This document shows, piece after piece, positions 52,784 through 61,336 of a stretch of DNA of 64,000 nucleotides. The stretch is taken from positions 93,438-157,437 of the forward strand of contig QQVP01000055.1 of the NCBI GenBank assembly GCA_003389215.1, in the 5' to 3' direction. Position 1 is the first letter of the stretch, and each line of letters opens with the position of its first letter. The stretch is from Planctomycetota bacterium. GTDB lineage: Bacteria > Planctomycetota > Planctomycetia > Pirellulales > UBA7805. The notes below the pieces were generated by a model. That model worked only from the letters and a program-made list of their open reading frames with translations, did no database searches and was not told where the DNA came from. A program made the translations under genes and the position numbers.

Positions 52784-53854
52784 GTGACTCGCCTACGTCA
52801 AGGAATTTGTCTCATCGTCGTTGTTGCTACTGTTCTGGCGGGCGCCGATTTTGCTCCTGCTGGGATGTTCGACTGGGCTACGATCGGCGACGCCGGCAAT
52901 GCGGCAGATTCGGAGGTCATGGATATCGACGGTACCACGGGTTACGGCTCGGTCGGTTATGAATTTCGTATTGCGAAAACGGAGGTAACGAACGCGCAGT
53001 ACGTCGAATTCCTTAATGACGTAGCAGTCTCGCAAGATTGGTATGGCTTATACAACGAGGCCATGTCGTTCGAGATTTGGGGTGGCATCATCCGAACCGG
53101 AACCGCAGGCAGTTACTCCTACGCGGTCAAGCCGGACGCCATCGGCCAGGGGCCCGGGGGCAGCGACTACAGCTATGCTGACAAGCCAGTTACTTTTGTC
53201 TCCTGGTTTGACGCGATCCGCTTCGCCAATTGGATGACCAGCGGCGATACCGAAAGGGGAACCTACAACATCGATAACGGCGGAGTCAATTTTGGGTTTG
53301 TGACCATTCCCGATCATTCAACTCTCGGACCCGGATCGTTCTTTCTTCCGACGGAAGACGAGTGGTACAAAGCAGCGTACTACGACGGCGCGGGCGGCTA
53401 TTACGACTATCCCACTAGCACGAACACGCCTCCGGACAACAATCTTCCGTTTGCCGACTCGGGCAACTCCGCCAATTTGATGGCCACCGGCGATATCTTC
53501 TACGCCTACACGGATGTCGGTTCGTATAGTCAGACGATAAGTCCTTATGCTGTGTTCGACATGGCCGGCAATGTCTACGAATGGAACGAGGCGCTTGTCA
53601 CGCCGACGGGGCGTGGAATACGCGGCGGTGGATATGACAGCTTGCCATCGGAAGCCGCCTCATGGGCGCGTTCCTGGAATCTACCACACAGCGAGAACAC
53701 GGTGACGGGCCAGGTCGGCTTTCGCATCGCGGGTTCCTTCGAAGCGCCCGTCCCCGAGCCGAGTACCTATGCGATGGCCGCGCTGGGGCTCTGGGGCCTC
53801 GCCTTCTACGGCCGTCGACGCCGCCGCGATCGCCAGCGGGCGTTCGTGCGGTAA
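52784..53854 (+). CDS. Exported FGE/sulfatase-modifying-factor-like protein with PEP-CTERM signal
   Basis: A 356-residue secreted protein starting at GTG 52784 with a signal peptide (GICLIVVVATVLAGADFAPA). The SUMF1/EgtB fold is indicated by IAKTEVTNAQYVEFLNDV, PVTFVSWFDAIRFANWM, FFLPTEDEWYKAAYYDG and MAGNVYEWNEALV with RGIRGGGYDSL. The catalytic Cys pair of true formylglycine-generating enzymes is absent: no Cys occurs after the signal peptide. It is likely a ligand-binding or structural relative. It ends in VPEPSTYAMAALGLWGLAFY plus an Arg cluster, almost the same as the previous gene, so both are probably sorted together. Confidence 0.85.
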   Translation: MTRLRQGICLIVVVATVLAGADFAPAGMFDWATIGDAGNAADSEVMDIDGTTGYGSVGYEFRIAKTEVTNAQYVEFLNDVAVSQDWYGLYNEAMSFEIWGGIIRTGTAGSYSYAVKPDAIGQGPGGSDYSYADKPVTFVSWFDAIRFANWMTSGDTERGTYNIDNGGVNFGFVTIPDHSTLGPGSFFLPTEDEWYKAAYYDGAGGYYDYPTSTNTPPDNNLPFADSGNSANLMATGDIFYAYTDVGSYSQTISPYAVFDMAGNVYEWNEALVTPTGRGIRGGGYDSLPSEAASWARSWNLPHSENTVTGQVGFRIAGSFEAPVPEPSTYAMAALGLWGLAFYGRRRRRDRQRAFVR

Positions 53855-53990
53855 CCTGAGCGGCAGGCGGTCGATTTCACCCGAGCAGATTGCGAGCGGA
53901 CGGGCACACGAGGGCCGCACCAGCACGCACCTGACGAGCAGGTGAGTGGCACCCCACGCAACAACCCCACGGGAATCTACGGATTCCAGG

Positions 53991-55805
53991 CTATGCCCGC
54001 TTGCGGGCCTGGCGGCGGCGGTCGGCTTCTTTGAGCAAAATCTTCCGCAGGCGGATCTGCGAAGGAGTGACCTCGACGAGCTCGTCCTCTTCGATGTACT
54101 CCAGGGCCGCCTCGAGCGACAACACGCGCGGCGGCTTCAAGAGAATGTTCCGGTCGTTGCCCGAAGCCCGCATGTTGGTGAGCTTCTTTTCTTTGGTCGG
54201 ATTGACCACGACGTCGTTGGCACGACTGTTCTCGCCGACGATCATGCCTTCGTAGACGACGTCGCCCGGTGCCACGAACATCTCGGCTCGTTCCTGCAGA
54301 CCGTCGAGCCCAAAGGCGACGGCATTGCCCGCCGTCATCGAAACGAGCACCCCGCAGGCCCGACCGGGCATTTCCTCCTCGGCCGGTCGATAGGCCTCAA
54401 ACCGATGGTGCACGATCGCGGTGCCCTGGGTCGCGTTGAGCAGACGGGTTCGCAGGCCGATCAGTCCGCGGGCCGGAATCGAAAAGATCAGCTGGGTGTA
54501 GTTTTCGTGGGCGTGCATTTCCAGCGACTTGCCGCGTCGCGCTCCGACCAGTTCCATGACCGGTCCGACCTTTTCGTGTGGAACCTCGACGACGAGTGTT
54601 TCGAACGGCTCTTCGAGGACCCCGTTGTTGCGATGCAAAATGACGCGCGGCTTGCCGATCGAAAGCTCATATCCTTCGCGGCGCATCGTCTCGATGAGGA
54701 TCGACAGGTGCAGCAGCCCGCGTCCAGAAACCTTGTAGGAGTCGGTCCCTTCCAGCGATTCCACCCGCAGGGCGACATTGCGTTCCAGCTCCTTGTGGAG
54801 CCGCGCGGCGAGATGGCGGGTCGTGACAAACTTGCCCTCCTTGCCACAGAGTGGCGAGGTGTTCACACCAAAGACCATTTGGATGGTCGGCTCGTCGACC
54901 TCGACGCGGGGCAGTGCCTGACGATGTTCGACGTCGCTGATCGTGTCGCCGATGGCCACCTCTTCGATGCCGACCAAGGCCGCAATGTCGCCGGCCGTCG
55001 CCTCTTCGACCTGGACCCGACCGAGCTTGTCGAACAGGTGCACCTCGGAGACAGTCGCGTTCACGTCCTGATCGTCGGCCTGCATGAGCGCGATCTGCTG
55101 ACCCGAGCGAATCGTGCCCGCGTGAATGCGACCGACGGCGATGCGTCCCACATAGTCGGACCAGTCGAGCGTGGTGACCAGCATCTGCAGCGGTGCTTCG
55201 ACGTCGGCCACCGGACCCGGCACCGCTTCGAGCATCATATCGAGCAACGGCCGCATCGATTCGCCCCGCTCGTCCGGATCGAGCGTCGCATAGCCTTCCT
55301 TGCTGGTCGCAAACAGATGGGGAAAGTCGCCGATCAGATCTTCCGCCCCCAGGTCCATGAGCAGCTGAAAGGTCTCGTCCAGCACGGCATGCGGTCGCGC
55401 CTCGGGCTTGTCGATTTTGTTGATGACCACCACCGGTCGCAGCCCACAGTCAAGGGCCTTGGAAAGCACGAACCGCGTCTGCGGCATCGGCCCCTCGGCG
55501 GCGTCGACCAGCAGCAACGCCCCGTCGGCCATTCGCAAGACGCGCTCGACCTCGCCGCCGAAATCGGCGTGGCCCGGCGTGTCGACCAGGTTGATCTTCA
55601 CGCCCTGGTAATTCAGGGCGATGTTCTTGGCCAGAATCGTAATGCCTCGTTCGCGCTCCAGGTCGTTCGAATCGAGAATGCAGTCGCCAACGAGCTGGCT
55701 GGAACGAAAGTCGCCACTCTGGCGCAGCAGGCAGTCGACGAGCGTCGTCTTGCCATGATCGACGTGCGCAATGATGGCGATGTTGCGAATATCTTGACGA
55801 GGCAT
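53991..55805 (-). CDS. typA: Ribosome-associated GTPase TypA/BipA
   Basis: Translational GTPase involved in ribosome assembly and stress adaptation. The start at 55805 gives [20 protein letters not shown] (P-loop 14-21) and 604 residues, a normal length. [14 protein letters not shown], the G3 box [14 protein letters not shown], and [16 protein letters not shown] (G4) are present. The BipA-specific end [20 protein letters not shown] confirms the family over EF-G or LepA. A frame extension to 56207 reads through a tandem repeat and is rejected. Confidence 0.96.
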   Translation of the reverse strand: MPRQDIRNIAIIAHVDHGKTTLVDCLLRQSGDFRSSQLVGDCILDSNDLERERGITILAKNIALNYQGVKINLVDTPGHADFGGEVERVLRMADGALLLVDAAEGPMPQTRFVLSKALDCGLRPVVVINKIDKPEARPHAVLDETFQLLMDLGAEDLIGDFPHLFATSKEGYATLDPDERGESMRPLLDMMLEAVPGPVADVEAPLQMLVTTLDWSDYVGRIAVGRIHAGTIRSGQQIALMQADDQDVNATVSEVHLFDKLGRVQVEEATAGDIAALVGIEEVAIGDTISDVEHRQALPRVEVDEPTIQMVFGVNTSPLCGKEGKFVTTRHLAARLHKELERNVALRVESLEGTDSYKVSGRGLLHLSILIETMRREGYELSIGKPRVILHRNNGVLEEPFETLVVEVPHEKVGPVMELVGARRGKSLEMHAHENYTQLIFSIPARGLIGLRTRLLNATQGTAIVHHRFEAYRPAEEEMPGRACGVLVSMTAGNAVAFGLDGLQERAEMFVAPGDVVYEGMIVGENSRANDVVVNPTKEKKLTNMRASGNDRNILLKPPRVLSLEAALEYIEEDELVEVTPSQIRLRKILLKEADRRRQARKRA

Positions 55806-55892
55806 GAGGCACCGGGAGTCAGCGAGCGGCGACGGGATCGAGGCGGGCGGGACGAGGCGGAGTAGGGTGGTGTGAGGCGGGGCTAGTCGGTG

Positions 55893-56093
55893 TCGTGAGG
55901 CGGGGCGGGCGAGTGGGTCGTGGGGCGGGGCGGGCGAGTGGGTCGTGGGGCGGGGCGGTCGAGTGGGGCAGGGCAGGGCGCGAGTGGATCGCGGGGCGCG
56001 GCGGTCGAGTGGGGCGGGGCAGGAGAGTGGGTCGTGGGGCAGGGCGGTCGAGTGGGGCAGGGCGGTCGAGTGGGGCAGGGCAGGGCAGGGGCG
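55893..56093. repeat. GC-rich minisatellite, ~25-bp imperfect units
   Basis: About eight imperfect units of the pattern GGTCGTGGGGCGGGGCGGGC with GAGTG run through this stretch, drifting to GGTCGAGTGGGGCAGGGC at the right side. It lies upstream of typA and downstream of the zinc metallopeptidase gene. The plus strand is strongly G-rich with many GGGGCGGGG runs and could form G-quadruplexes. The rest of the 481-base gap has no gene. Confidence 0.85.
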
Positions 56094-56286
56094 GCTACAC
56101 CCGGGCGGGTGCGGAGCAGCAGTGTAGCGGGTTGGGGGCGAATCCGTTAGACGGCTTTTTCCGCGGTCAGGCGGGCTCGGGGGGGCGTTTTGATTGGATA
56201 CGGCCAAGTCTGAGAAACCAAGCCGGCCCCGTCACGCGTCCGACACCTCGCGCCGCGCTGAACTCGCACAAATCGCCGGACTCAGC

Positions 56287-57174
56287 TCACAAGTCGCTGT
56301 ACCCGACTTCGAACGTGTTGCCGTCGCTCAGCCGACCCGACTCGAGTCCCTTCGAAAACCAGCGGACCCGTTGCTCGCTGGTCCCGTGAGTAAACGACTC
56401 GGGCACCACGTATCCGCGCGACTTGCGCTGCAACCGGTCGTCGCCGATGGCCGCTGCCGCCCGCAGACCCTCTTCGATGTCGCCCGCCTCGAGGACCTGC
56501 CAGCGTCGGTCGGCGTGATGGGCCCACACGCCCGCGAAGAAATCGGCCTGCAGCTCCAACCGCACCGAAAGCCGATTGCCCTCGGCCTGACTCGCACGGG
56601 CGCGACGCCGCTGGACTTCGTCGCTGAAACCGAGCAGGTTCTGCACGTGATGCCCCACTTCGTGCGCGATGACATAGGCCTGGGCAAAGACGCCCGGCGC
56701 ACCGAGCTGGGTCTTCATGTCGTCGTAGAAAGAGAGGTCGATGTAGACCTTCTCGTCCGACGGACAGTAGAACGGTCCGGTGGCCGCGCCCTGAAAGCCG
56801 CAGGCCGAGCGCACCTGCTCGCGAAACATGACGAGCGTCGGCTCGCGATAGTTCTGACCGGCGCGGCGGAACAACTCGGTCCAAACGTCTTCCGTATCGC
56901 GGAGCACGACGCTGACAAAACGAGCCAACTCGTCTTCGGCCGGACCGATCGGACCAACCGGGGCGTCGCCCGCGGGGGCCTGGGCGCCGGGCAGATTCTG
57001 TTGGGCGTTTTCGATCTGCTGCAACAGCGCCAGTGGATTATCCGCCAGGAGAAGAACGGCCACGATCAGCAACAGCCCGAAGATGCCACCACCGGCCAGC
57101 GCAGGACCGCGCCGCCGCGGAACTCCGCGACGGTCTTCGATGTTCTCGCTGCCGCGACGTCCTCGCCAGCGCAT
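56287..57174 (-). CDS. Neutral zinc metallopeptidase, YpfJ family
   Basis: A 295-residue membrane-anchored peptidase-like protein from ATG 57174 (GGAG 9 bases upstream). MRWRGRRGSENIEDRRG is the family's typical cytoplasmic start. One membrane segment (about 29-44) and a linker precede the catalytic domain. The zinc site HEVGHH is at 171-176 and the third ligand in ELQADFFAGVWAHH. CGFQGAATGPFYCPSDEKVY carries a conserved Cys pair. Substrate unknown. Minus strand; tandem repeats lie on both sides. Confidence 0.9.
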   Translation of the reverse strand: MRWRGRRGSENIEDRRGVPRRRGPALAGGGIFGLLLIVAVLLLADNPLALLQQIENAQQNLPGAQAPAGDAPVGPIGPAEDELARFVSVVLRDTEDVWTELFRRAGQNYREPTLVMFREQVRSACGFQGAATGPFYCPSDEKVYIDLSFYDDMKTQLGAPGVFAQAYVIAHEVGHHVQNLLGFSDEVQRRRARASQAEGNRLSVRLELQADFFAGVWAHHADRRWQVLEAGDIEEGLRAAAAIGDDRLQRKSRGYVVPESFTHGTSEQRVRWFSKGLESGRLSDGNTFEVGYSDL

Positions 57175-57245
57175 GATGTTCGTCTCCGGGGTGAGTGGTC
57201 GACCCTGGCGGGTGGCAGCGGAACGCGTCGCGGTCGAGCGGCGCT

Positions 57246-57305
57246 CGCGCCGCGGCCAACCGTGATGCGGCCAACCCCGACGCGGCCAACCGTGACGCGG
57301 CCAAC
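57246..57305. repeat. Four-copy 15-bp tandem repeat
   Basis: Units ending GCGGCCAAC recur every 15 bp (57246-57260, 57261-57275, 57276-57290, 57291-57305), for example CGTGACGCGGCCAAC, with one or a few changes each. It lies upstream of the zinc metallopeptidase start. Confidence 0.85.
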
Positions 57306-57400
57306 CGATACGTCGACCTGGTAGACAGTATACTGTCTGGCAACGTGGGCCTTTTCGGAGTCCGCCGATTTGCCAGGCCCGCCGCGGCCCGGGGCGTCGC

Positions 57401-57490
57401 CCGTCTCCAAAGTACCCGTCTCCAAAGTGCCCGTCTCCAAAGTGCCCCATCGCCAGAGTACTCCGCCGCCAATGTGCCCCGTGGCAAGTG
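57401..57490. repeat. 15-bp tandem repeat with a degenerate tail
   Basis: CCGTCTCCAAAGTGC is repeated at 57401-57415 (one change), 57416-57430 and 57431-57445. Decayed copies continue to about 57490. The unit length equals that of the neighbouring repeat at 57246 and the repeat at 41543, though sequences differ. The gap 57175-57644 has no supported gene. Confidence 0.85.
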
Positions 57491-57644
57491 TAACCCGTCG
57501 CTGCCGATCAGCACGAGAAGGCCCCCCCGCCGTCGACAGGCGCGGCAAGGATTTTGTGACGGGAGATGGCACCGGTCCTTATACGACTGGGTATGCTCCG
57601 TAACGGAATTCCAGCGTTCGATGCGAGCAACGACGATCATCCCG

Positions 57645-58139
57645 ATGTCTATCGAAAGAATGCTTGTTGTTCAGGGAATACTGTTGGGTGGATTCCTTGC
57701 AGTATTTCCCACTCATCGGAAGCTGAGTCTAGGATTACGATTGGTGATCGCGATGGCACTGTTCATCAGCGTCTTCTTCGCAAATGCGATCGCAACTGGA
57801 ACCGCTACGAACGTTATCACTAGAGATAATGCTGACGGGATCATCTGGATTATTCTTGACGGTGCGTTGCGTGGCTTAGGTGGTGCGATGCTCCTTTTTC
57901 CATGGATGTTCAACCTCTCGTTTTCTGCGCCATTTTCGTGCATTGCAATTAGGATCGTGTATCTAGGCATCTTGCAGGCGAGTGCGTTTTTTCGAGGGTC
58001 AGGCAAGCAGGCATCGACAGTCCATGAGGAGCAACCAGTTCGTTTTCAATTTACGATCTTGCAGACAATGAACTTGACGGGCATCGCCGCCGTCTCTTTT
58101 TGGCAACTTGCCGAGTTCATTCGCATAGACGCGTTTTGA
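57645..58139 (+). CDS. Hypothetical membrane protein, AT-richer than neighbours
   Basis: A 164-residue protein from ATG 57645 (ATG 57621 is an alternative; neither has a clear Shine-Dalgarno). Four hydrophobic segments are seen: VVQGILLGGFLAVFP, RLVIAMALFISVFFANAIA, a pair around ILDGALRGLGGAMLLFPWMF and IAIRIVYLGILQASAF, and a C-terminal TILQTMNLTGIAAVSFW, a style common in planctomycete membrane proteins. The DNA is visibly less GC-rich than the core genome. It directly precedes the first RHS fragment and may be a leftover accessory or immunity gene. Confidence 0.6.
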   Translation: MSIERMLVVQGILLGGFLAVFPTHRKLSLGLRLVIAMALFISVFFANAIATGTATNVITRDNADGIIWIILDGALRGLGGAMLLFPWMFNLSFSAPFSCIAIRIVYLGILQASAFFRGSGKQASTVHEEQPVRFQFTILQTMNLTGIAAVSFWQLAEFIRIDAF

Positions 58140-58305
58140 CGATCTTTGACAAGAAGACGCCTTGTACAAGAACGATTCCAACTCAAGGTGCCGACAGACG
58201 AAGGCGTGAGTTGGCGCTACATCGAATCCGAATTGCCCATTCCGAAAGCGCAAGCCCAACGATTTCGACGGGGCGGTTCGGCGGATCGAAACCGACTACG
58301 ACGAC

Positions 58306-60516
58306 ATGAGTCGGGTCAAGACGATCACCAGCTACAACGACGTCTCCGCCTCGGCCGATATCAACGTCGTCAACCAGGTCGAGTACGCCTACAACGGCTA
58401 CCGGCTCGTGGCCGAGACGAAGCAGTCGCACGACGGCAAGGTCGTCGGCGCGACCCCCTCGGTCGTCTACAGCTACGAGGACGGCGACACCGGCGATGGC
58501 ATTGCCGATTACGTCCGGCTGAGCCAGGTCACCTACCCCGACGGCCGGCAGATCGACTACGACTATGGCACCACCGGCAGCAGCGACGATGCCCTCAATC
58601 TTGTGGTCACCATCGGCGAGGGCCCGGGCACCTATGCCGAGTACGAGTATCTCGGCGCCGGCACGATCGTCGCGGTCTCGCACCCCGACGTGGGCGGTGT
58701 GAATTTCGACCTCACGCTCGACTACAACATGACCGGCAACTACGAAGGCTGGGACACCTTCGGCCGCGTGGTCAATCAGGAGTGGACCGACGGCCAGGGC
58801 ACGCCCACCACACTCGACAAGTACGTCTACACGTACGACCGCAACAGCAACCGGACCGCCCGCGATAATCAGGGCCCCTTGGCCGGCACGACCTTCGACG
58901 AGGTCTACCGCTACGACGACCTCGACCGGCTGGAAGAGGTCGATCGCAACGGCTCCCTCTACCAGGACTGGACGCTCGACGGTCTGGGCAACTGGGCTAG
59001 CTTCACGGACGACGGGGCCCCGGCCGAGACCCGTACGCACAACGCCGCCAACGAACTGGAAACCTCCTCGGCGCGGGAGAATCCAGAATACGACGCCGCG
59101 GGCAACATGATCTCGGGACCGAATCCCGATAGCCCGGGCACCCGTCAGCACTACGTCTACGATGCCTGGAATCGGCTGGTGGGTGTTTATGACGACGACG
59201 GCACGGGCGATCCCGATCTGGCCAGCCCCCTTGCCACGTTCGAGTACGACGGCCGCAACTATCGCATCCGCACGACGGCAGGCGGTGTGGTCGAGGCCTT
59301 CTTCTACAACGAGAACCAGCAGTTGCTCGAAGAGCGCCAGGGCGCGGACGAAGACCCGCTCAACCAGTACGTCTGGGATCTGCGTTACGTCGATGCGCCC
59401 ATCGTGCGGTTCCACGATGCGAATACGAACGGTAGCTACGGCGACGCCGGCGACAACATTCTCTACTATCTGAACGACGCCAACATGAACGTCACGGGTC
59501 TGGTCGATGCCTCGACCGGCGCGGTGGTCGAGCGATATCACTACGATCCGTACGGTCGGGTCGAGTTCCTCAGCGACGTCTTTGCCAGCCTGGGCACCCA
59601 GGCCACGCAGTACGGCAACGACTTCCTCTACACGGGCCGCAAGCTCGACCCCGAAACGGGCCTGATGTACTACCGGGCCCGGTACTACGACCCGTCCCTA
59701 GGCCGGTTCGTGCAGCGCGATCCGATCGGCTACGCGGCTGGATGGAACCTATATCAATATGTACGCGGCGGGCCTGTCAATTTGGTTGACCCGACCGGTC
59801 TTGAGGACGCTGTCTATACTGACTTGAAGGGCAATGAATACGGCGACTGGAAGTACCGAGACGAGCAGGCCAGTGTTGGAGAGGTGCGTGCAGACGAACT
59901 GCCGAACAATCTCAAGGCACATGCAAGAAACTTATACTACTTCGTCAAGAGAATTCAATTCCATCCCAAGAACGAGTGCGATTGTGACGAAATCGCGTTC
60001 ATCTCAGCCGCCAAGATCGTTGGAATCAATGGGGCGACCTATCGAGCGCCGGCTGATCAAGACCACGTGACGAATCGTACGAGTGAGAGTGGATGGGCGA
60101 TCGATCGTAATGCTAACCGAAAGTACGCGTGGTTCGGCTATAAGAACGATGGTACGCCAGGAACGAACGTGATAGCAGGTTACCGCAAGGTGGGACGTAG
60201 TGGATCCGAAGTCCAGTTTGCATTTCTCGCTGACAGGCCGGTCGGCACGAGGAGCGACCTAAATCAACATCGCATGTACGAATCGTGTGCCATTTGCAAG
60301 AAAGGTAGCGACGTCAACGTACTGTATGCTTGCCTTACGTGGGGATTTCAAGTCGACGCAAAAGGTCGTGTAACGGCGGATGCACCGGTGCATCTTGATG
60401 CCGCGTCAGAGAACTTTAGTTCTGCGGTGGCTGCGTGGAATGAACAGGCGAGCGGCGACCAGAATAAGCGAAATCACCCAAATCAAGAGCAAATTGACAT
60501 TGCCGGTAACGAGTAG
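58306..60516 (+). CDS. RHS-repeat protein, 5'-truncated, with a distinct C-terminal tail
   Basis: A 736-residue protein with tandem YD/RHS repeats (VEYAYNGYRLVAETKQ, YVYDAWNRLVGVYD, YYYDP-like YHYDPYGRVEFLSD) and the RHS core end LMYYRARYYDPSLGRFVQRDPIGYAAG, then VDPTGLED. RHS proteins form shells that enclose C-terminal effectors in polymorphic toxins or act in wall-associated or predatory systems. Homology continues upstream of ATG 58306 in the same frame (RIETDYDDM) to about 58255, so the gene lacks its 5' part and any signal peptide. The 240-residue tail (from about 59785) has CDC and CAIC Cys pairs, differs in composition from the core, and matches no toxin family I know. Confidence 0.8.
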   Translation: MSRVKTITSYNDVSASADINVVNQVEYAYNGYRLVAETKQSHDGKVVGATPSVVYSYEDGDTGDGIADYVRLSQVTYPDGRQIDYDYGTTGSSDDALNLVVTIGEGPGTYAEYEYLGAGTIVAVSHPDVGGVNFDLTLDYNMTGNYEGWDTFGRVVNQEWTDGQGTPTTLDKYVYTYDRNSNRTARDNQGPLAGTTFDEVYRYDDLDRLEEVDRNGSLYQDWTLDGLGNWASFTDDGAPAETRTHNAANELETSSARENPEYDAAGNMISGPNPDSPGTRQHYVYDAWNRLVGVYDDDGTGDPDLASPLATFEYDGRNYRIRTTAGGVVEAFFYNENQQLLEERQGADEDPLNQYVWDLRYVDAPIVRFHDANTNGSYGDAGDNILYYLNDANMNVTGLVDASTGAVVERYHYDPYGRVEFLSDVFASLGTQATQYGNDFLYTGRKLDPETGLMYYRARYYDPSLGRFVQRDPIGYAAGWNLYQYVRGGPVNLVDPTGLEDAVYTDLKGNEYGDWKYRDEQASVGEVRADELPNNLKAHARNLYYFVKRIQFHPKNECDCDEIAFISAAKIVGINGATYRAPADQDHVTNRTSESGWAIDRNANRKYAWFGYKNDGTPGTNVIAGYRKVGRSGSEVQFAFLADRPVGTRSDLNQHRMYESCAICKKGSDVNVLYACLTWGFQVDAKGRVTADAPVHLDAASENFSSAVAAWNEQASGDQNKRNHPNQEQIDIAGNE

Positions 60517-60641
60517 TCTGATGTACTAGTTGGATCACAAGAACTGGAAGTCCGGCACTTACCTTTCATGGTTCGATATCTTGATTCGGAATCGAACATC
60601 GTTCAGGCAGCTCGCGTAAGACAGACGGCCGAGGGCAAGAG

Positions 60642-61319
60642 ATGACATCGGGTCTTCCACAGCGATTGGGAGTGAGGATGGCGACGTGGGCAGCATTAGT
60701 TGTCGTGTGCGGCTGCGTGGATACGATGCACACGCACGAGACACTCACGAGCAAGCCGAGCGCACAAATCGCCAGGCTTCTCGAGTTGTCGCTCAGGAAG
60801 GCCCGCCTGGGGTGTTCTCCAGCCATCGAGGCATTTGAGTCGGACTTTGACACGAGTGACGTTTGCTTCGCGAAGGCTCACGTGCAAAATCACCAGGACT
60901 ACACGTCCTATCATCTCTTGTTTCTGTTGCGCGAACAGTATCCGAACATCTACGGTGAAATCCCTGAAGGTACAAGAGCTCGCATATTGTGCTCGGCACT
61001 TGAGAACACGATTGTCACAAACGATTGGGGCCTTTTGGATCCTGAGGGTTCTCGTGACCACCGTGCCGGAAAGGCCTTGCTCGAGCTTGGAGATTCGGCC
61101 CTCGCTCATCTTGAACCCTTGCTTGACAACAAGGATGGAGCCCTCATAGCCGGCAATGAATCGGCCACCACTGCTTGGGAATTGCGGATACGACGTGCAG
61201 ATTACGCCTACCGTTACATGATCAAGCTACTCGGCCGAGAACCGGTATTTGTAGAGAGCCTTGGGGAACGGGACCGATTGATTGAGAAGCTTAAGGCAGA
61301 ATACACGATGACGTGGTAA
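60642..61319 (+). CDS. Predicted lipoprotein after the first RHS tail, possible immunity gene
   Basis: A 225-residue protein from ATG 60642. The N terminus ATWAALVVVCGC looks like a short lipoprotein signal. The rest is helical (AQIARLLELSLRKARLGCSP, SYHLLFLLREQYPNI, HRAGKALLELGDSALAHLEP, DYAYRYMIKLLGREPVFVES), with HEAT-like character. Codon and base composition resemble the RHS tail rather than the core genome. Immunity genes of polymorphic toxins commonly sit directly after the toxin tail, which is the case here, but the role is inferred from position. The gene ends 16 bases before homology to the next RHS fragment. Confidence 0.6.
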   Translation: MTSGLPQRLGVRMATWAALVVVCGCVDTMHTHETLTSKPSAQIARLLELSLRKARLGCSPAIEAFESDFDTSDVCFAKAHVQNHQDYTSYHLLFLLREQYPNIYGEIPEGTRARILCSALENTIVTNDWGLLDPEGSRDHRAGKALLELGDSALAHLEPLLDNKDGALIAGNESATTAWELRIRRADYAYRYMIKLLGREPVFVESLGERDRLIEKLKAEYTMTW

Positions 61320-61336
61320 GTCGACCAGCAGCGTCC

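Noticed and set aside
53946..55865. 639-codon frame antisense to typA
   Set aside because: typA is unambiguous on the other strand.
58183..59541. 452-codon frame antisense to the RHS core
   Set aside because: It recurs antisense to the other RHS copies only because the RHS repeats are conserved; no signal for a protein.
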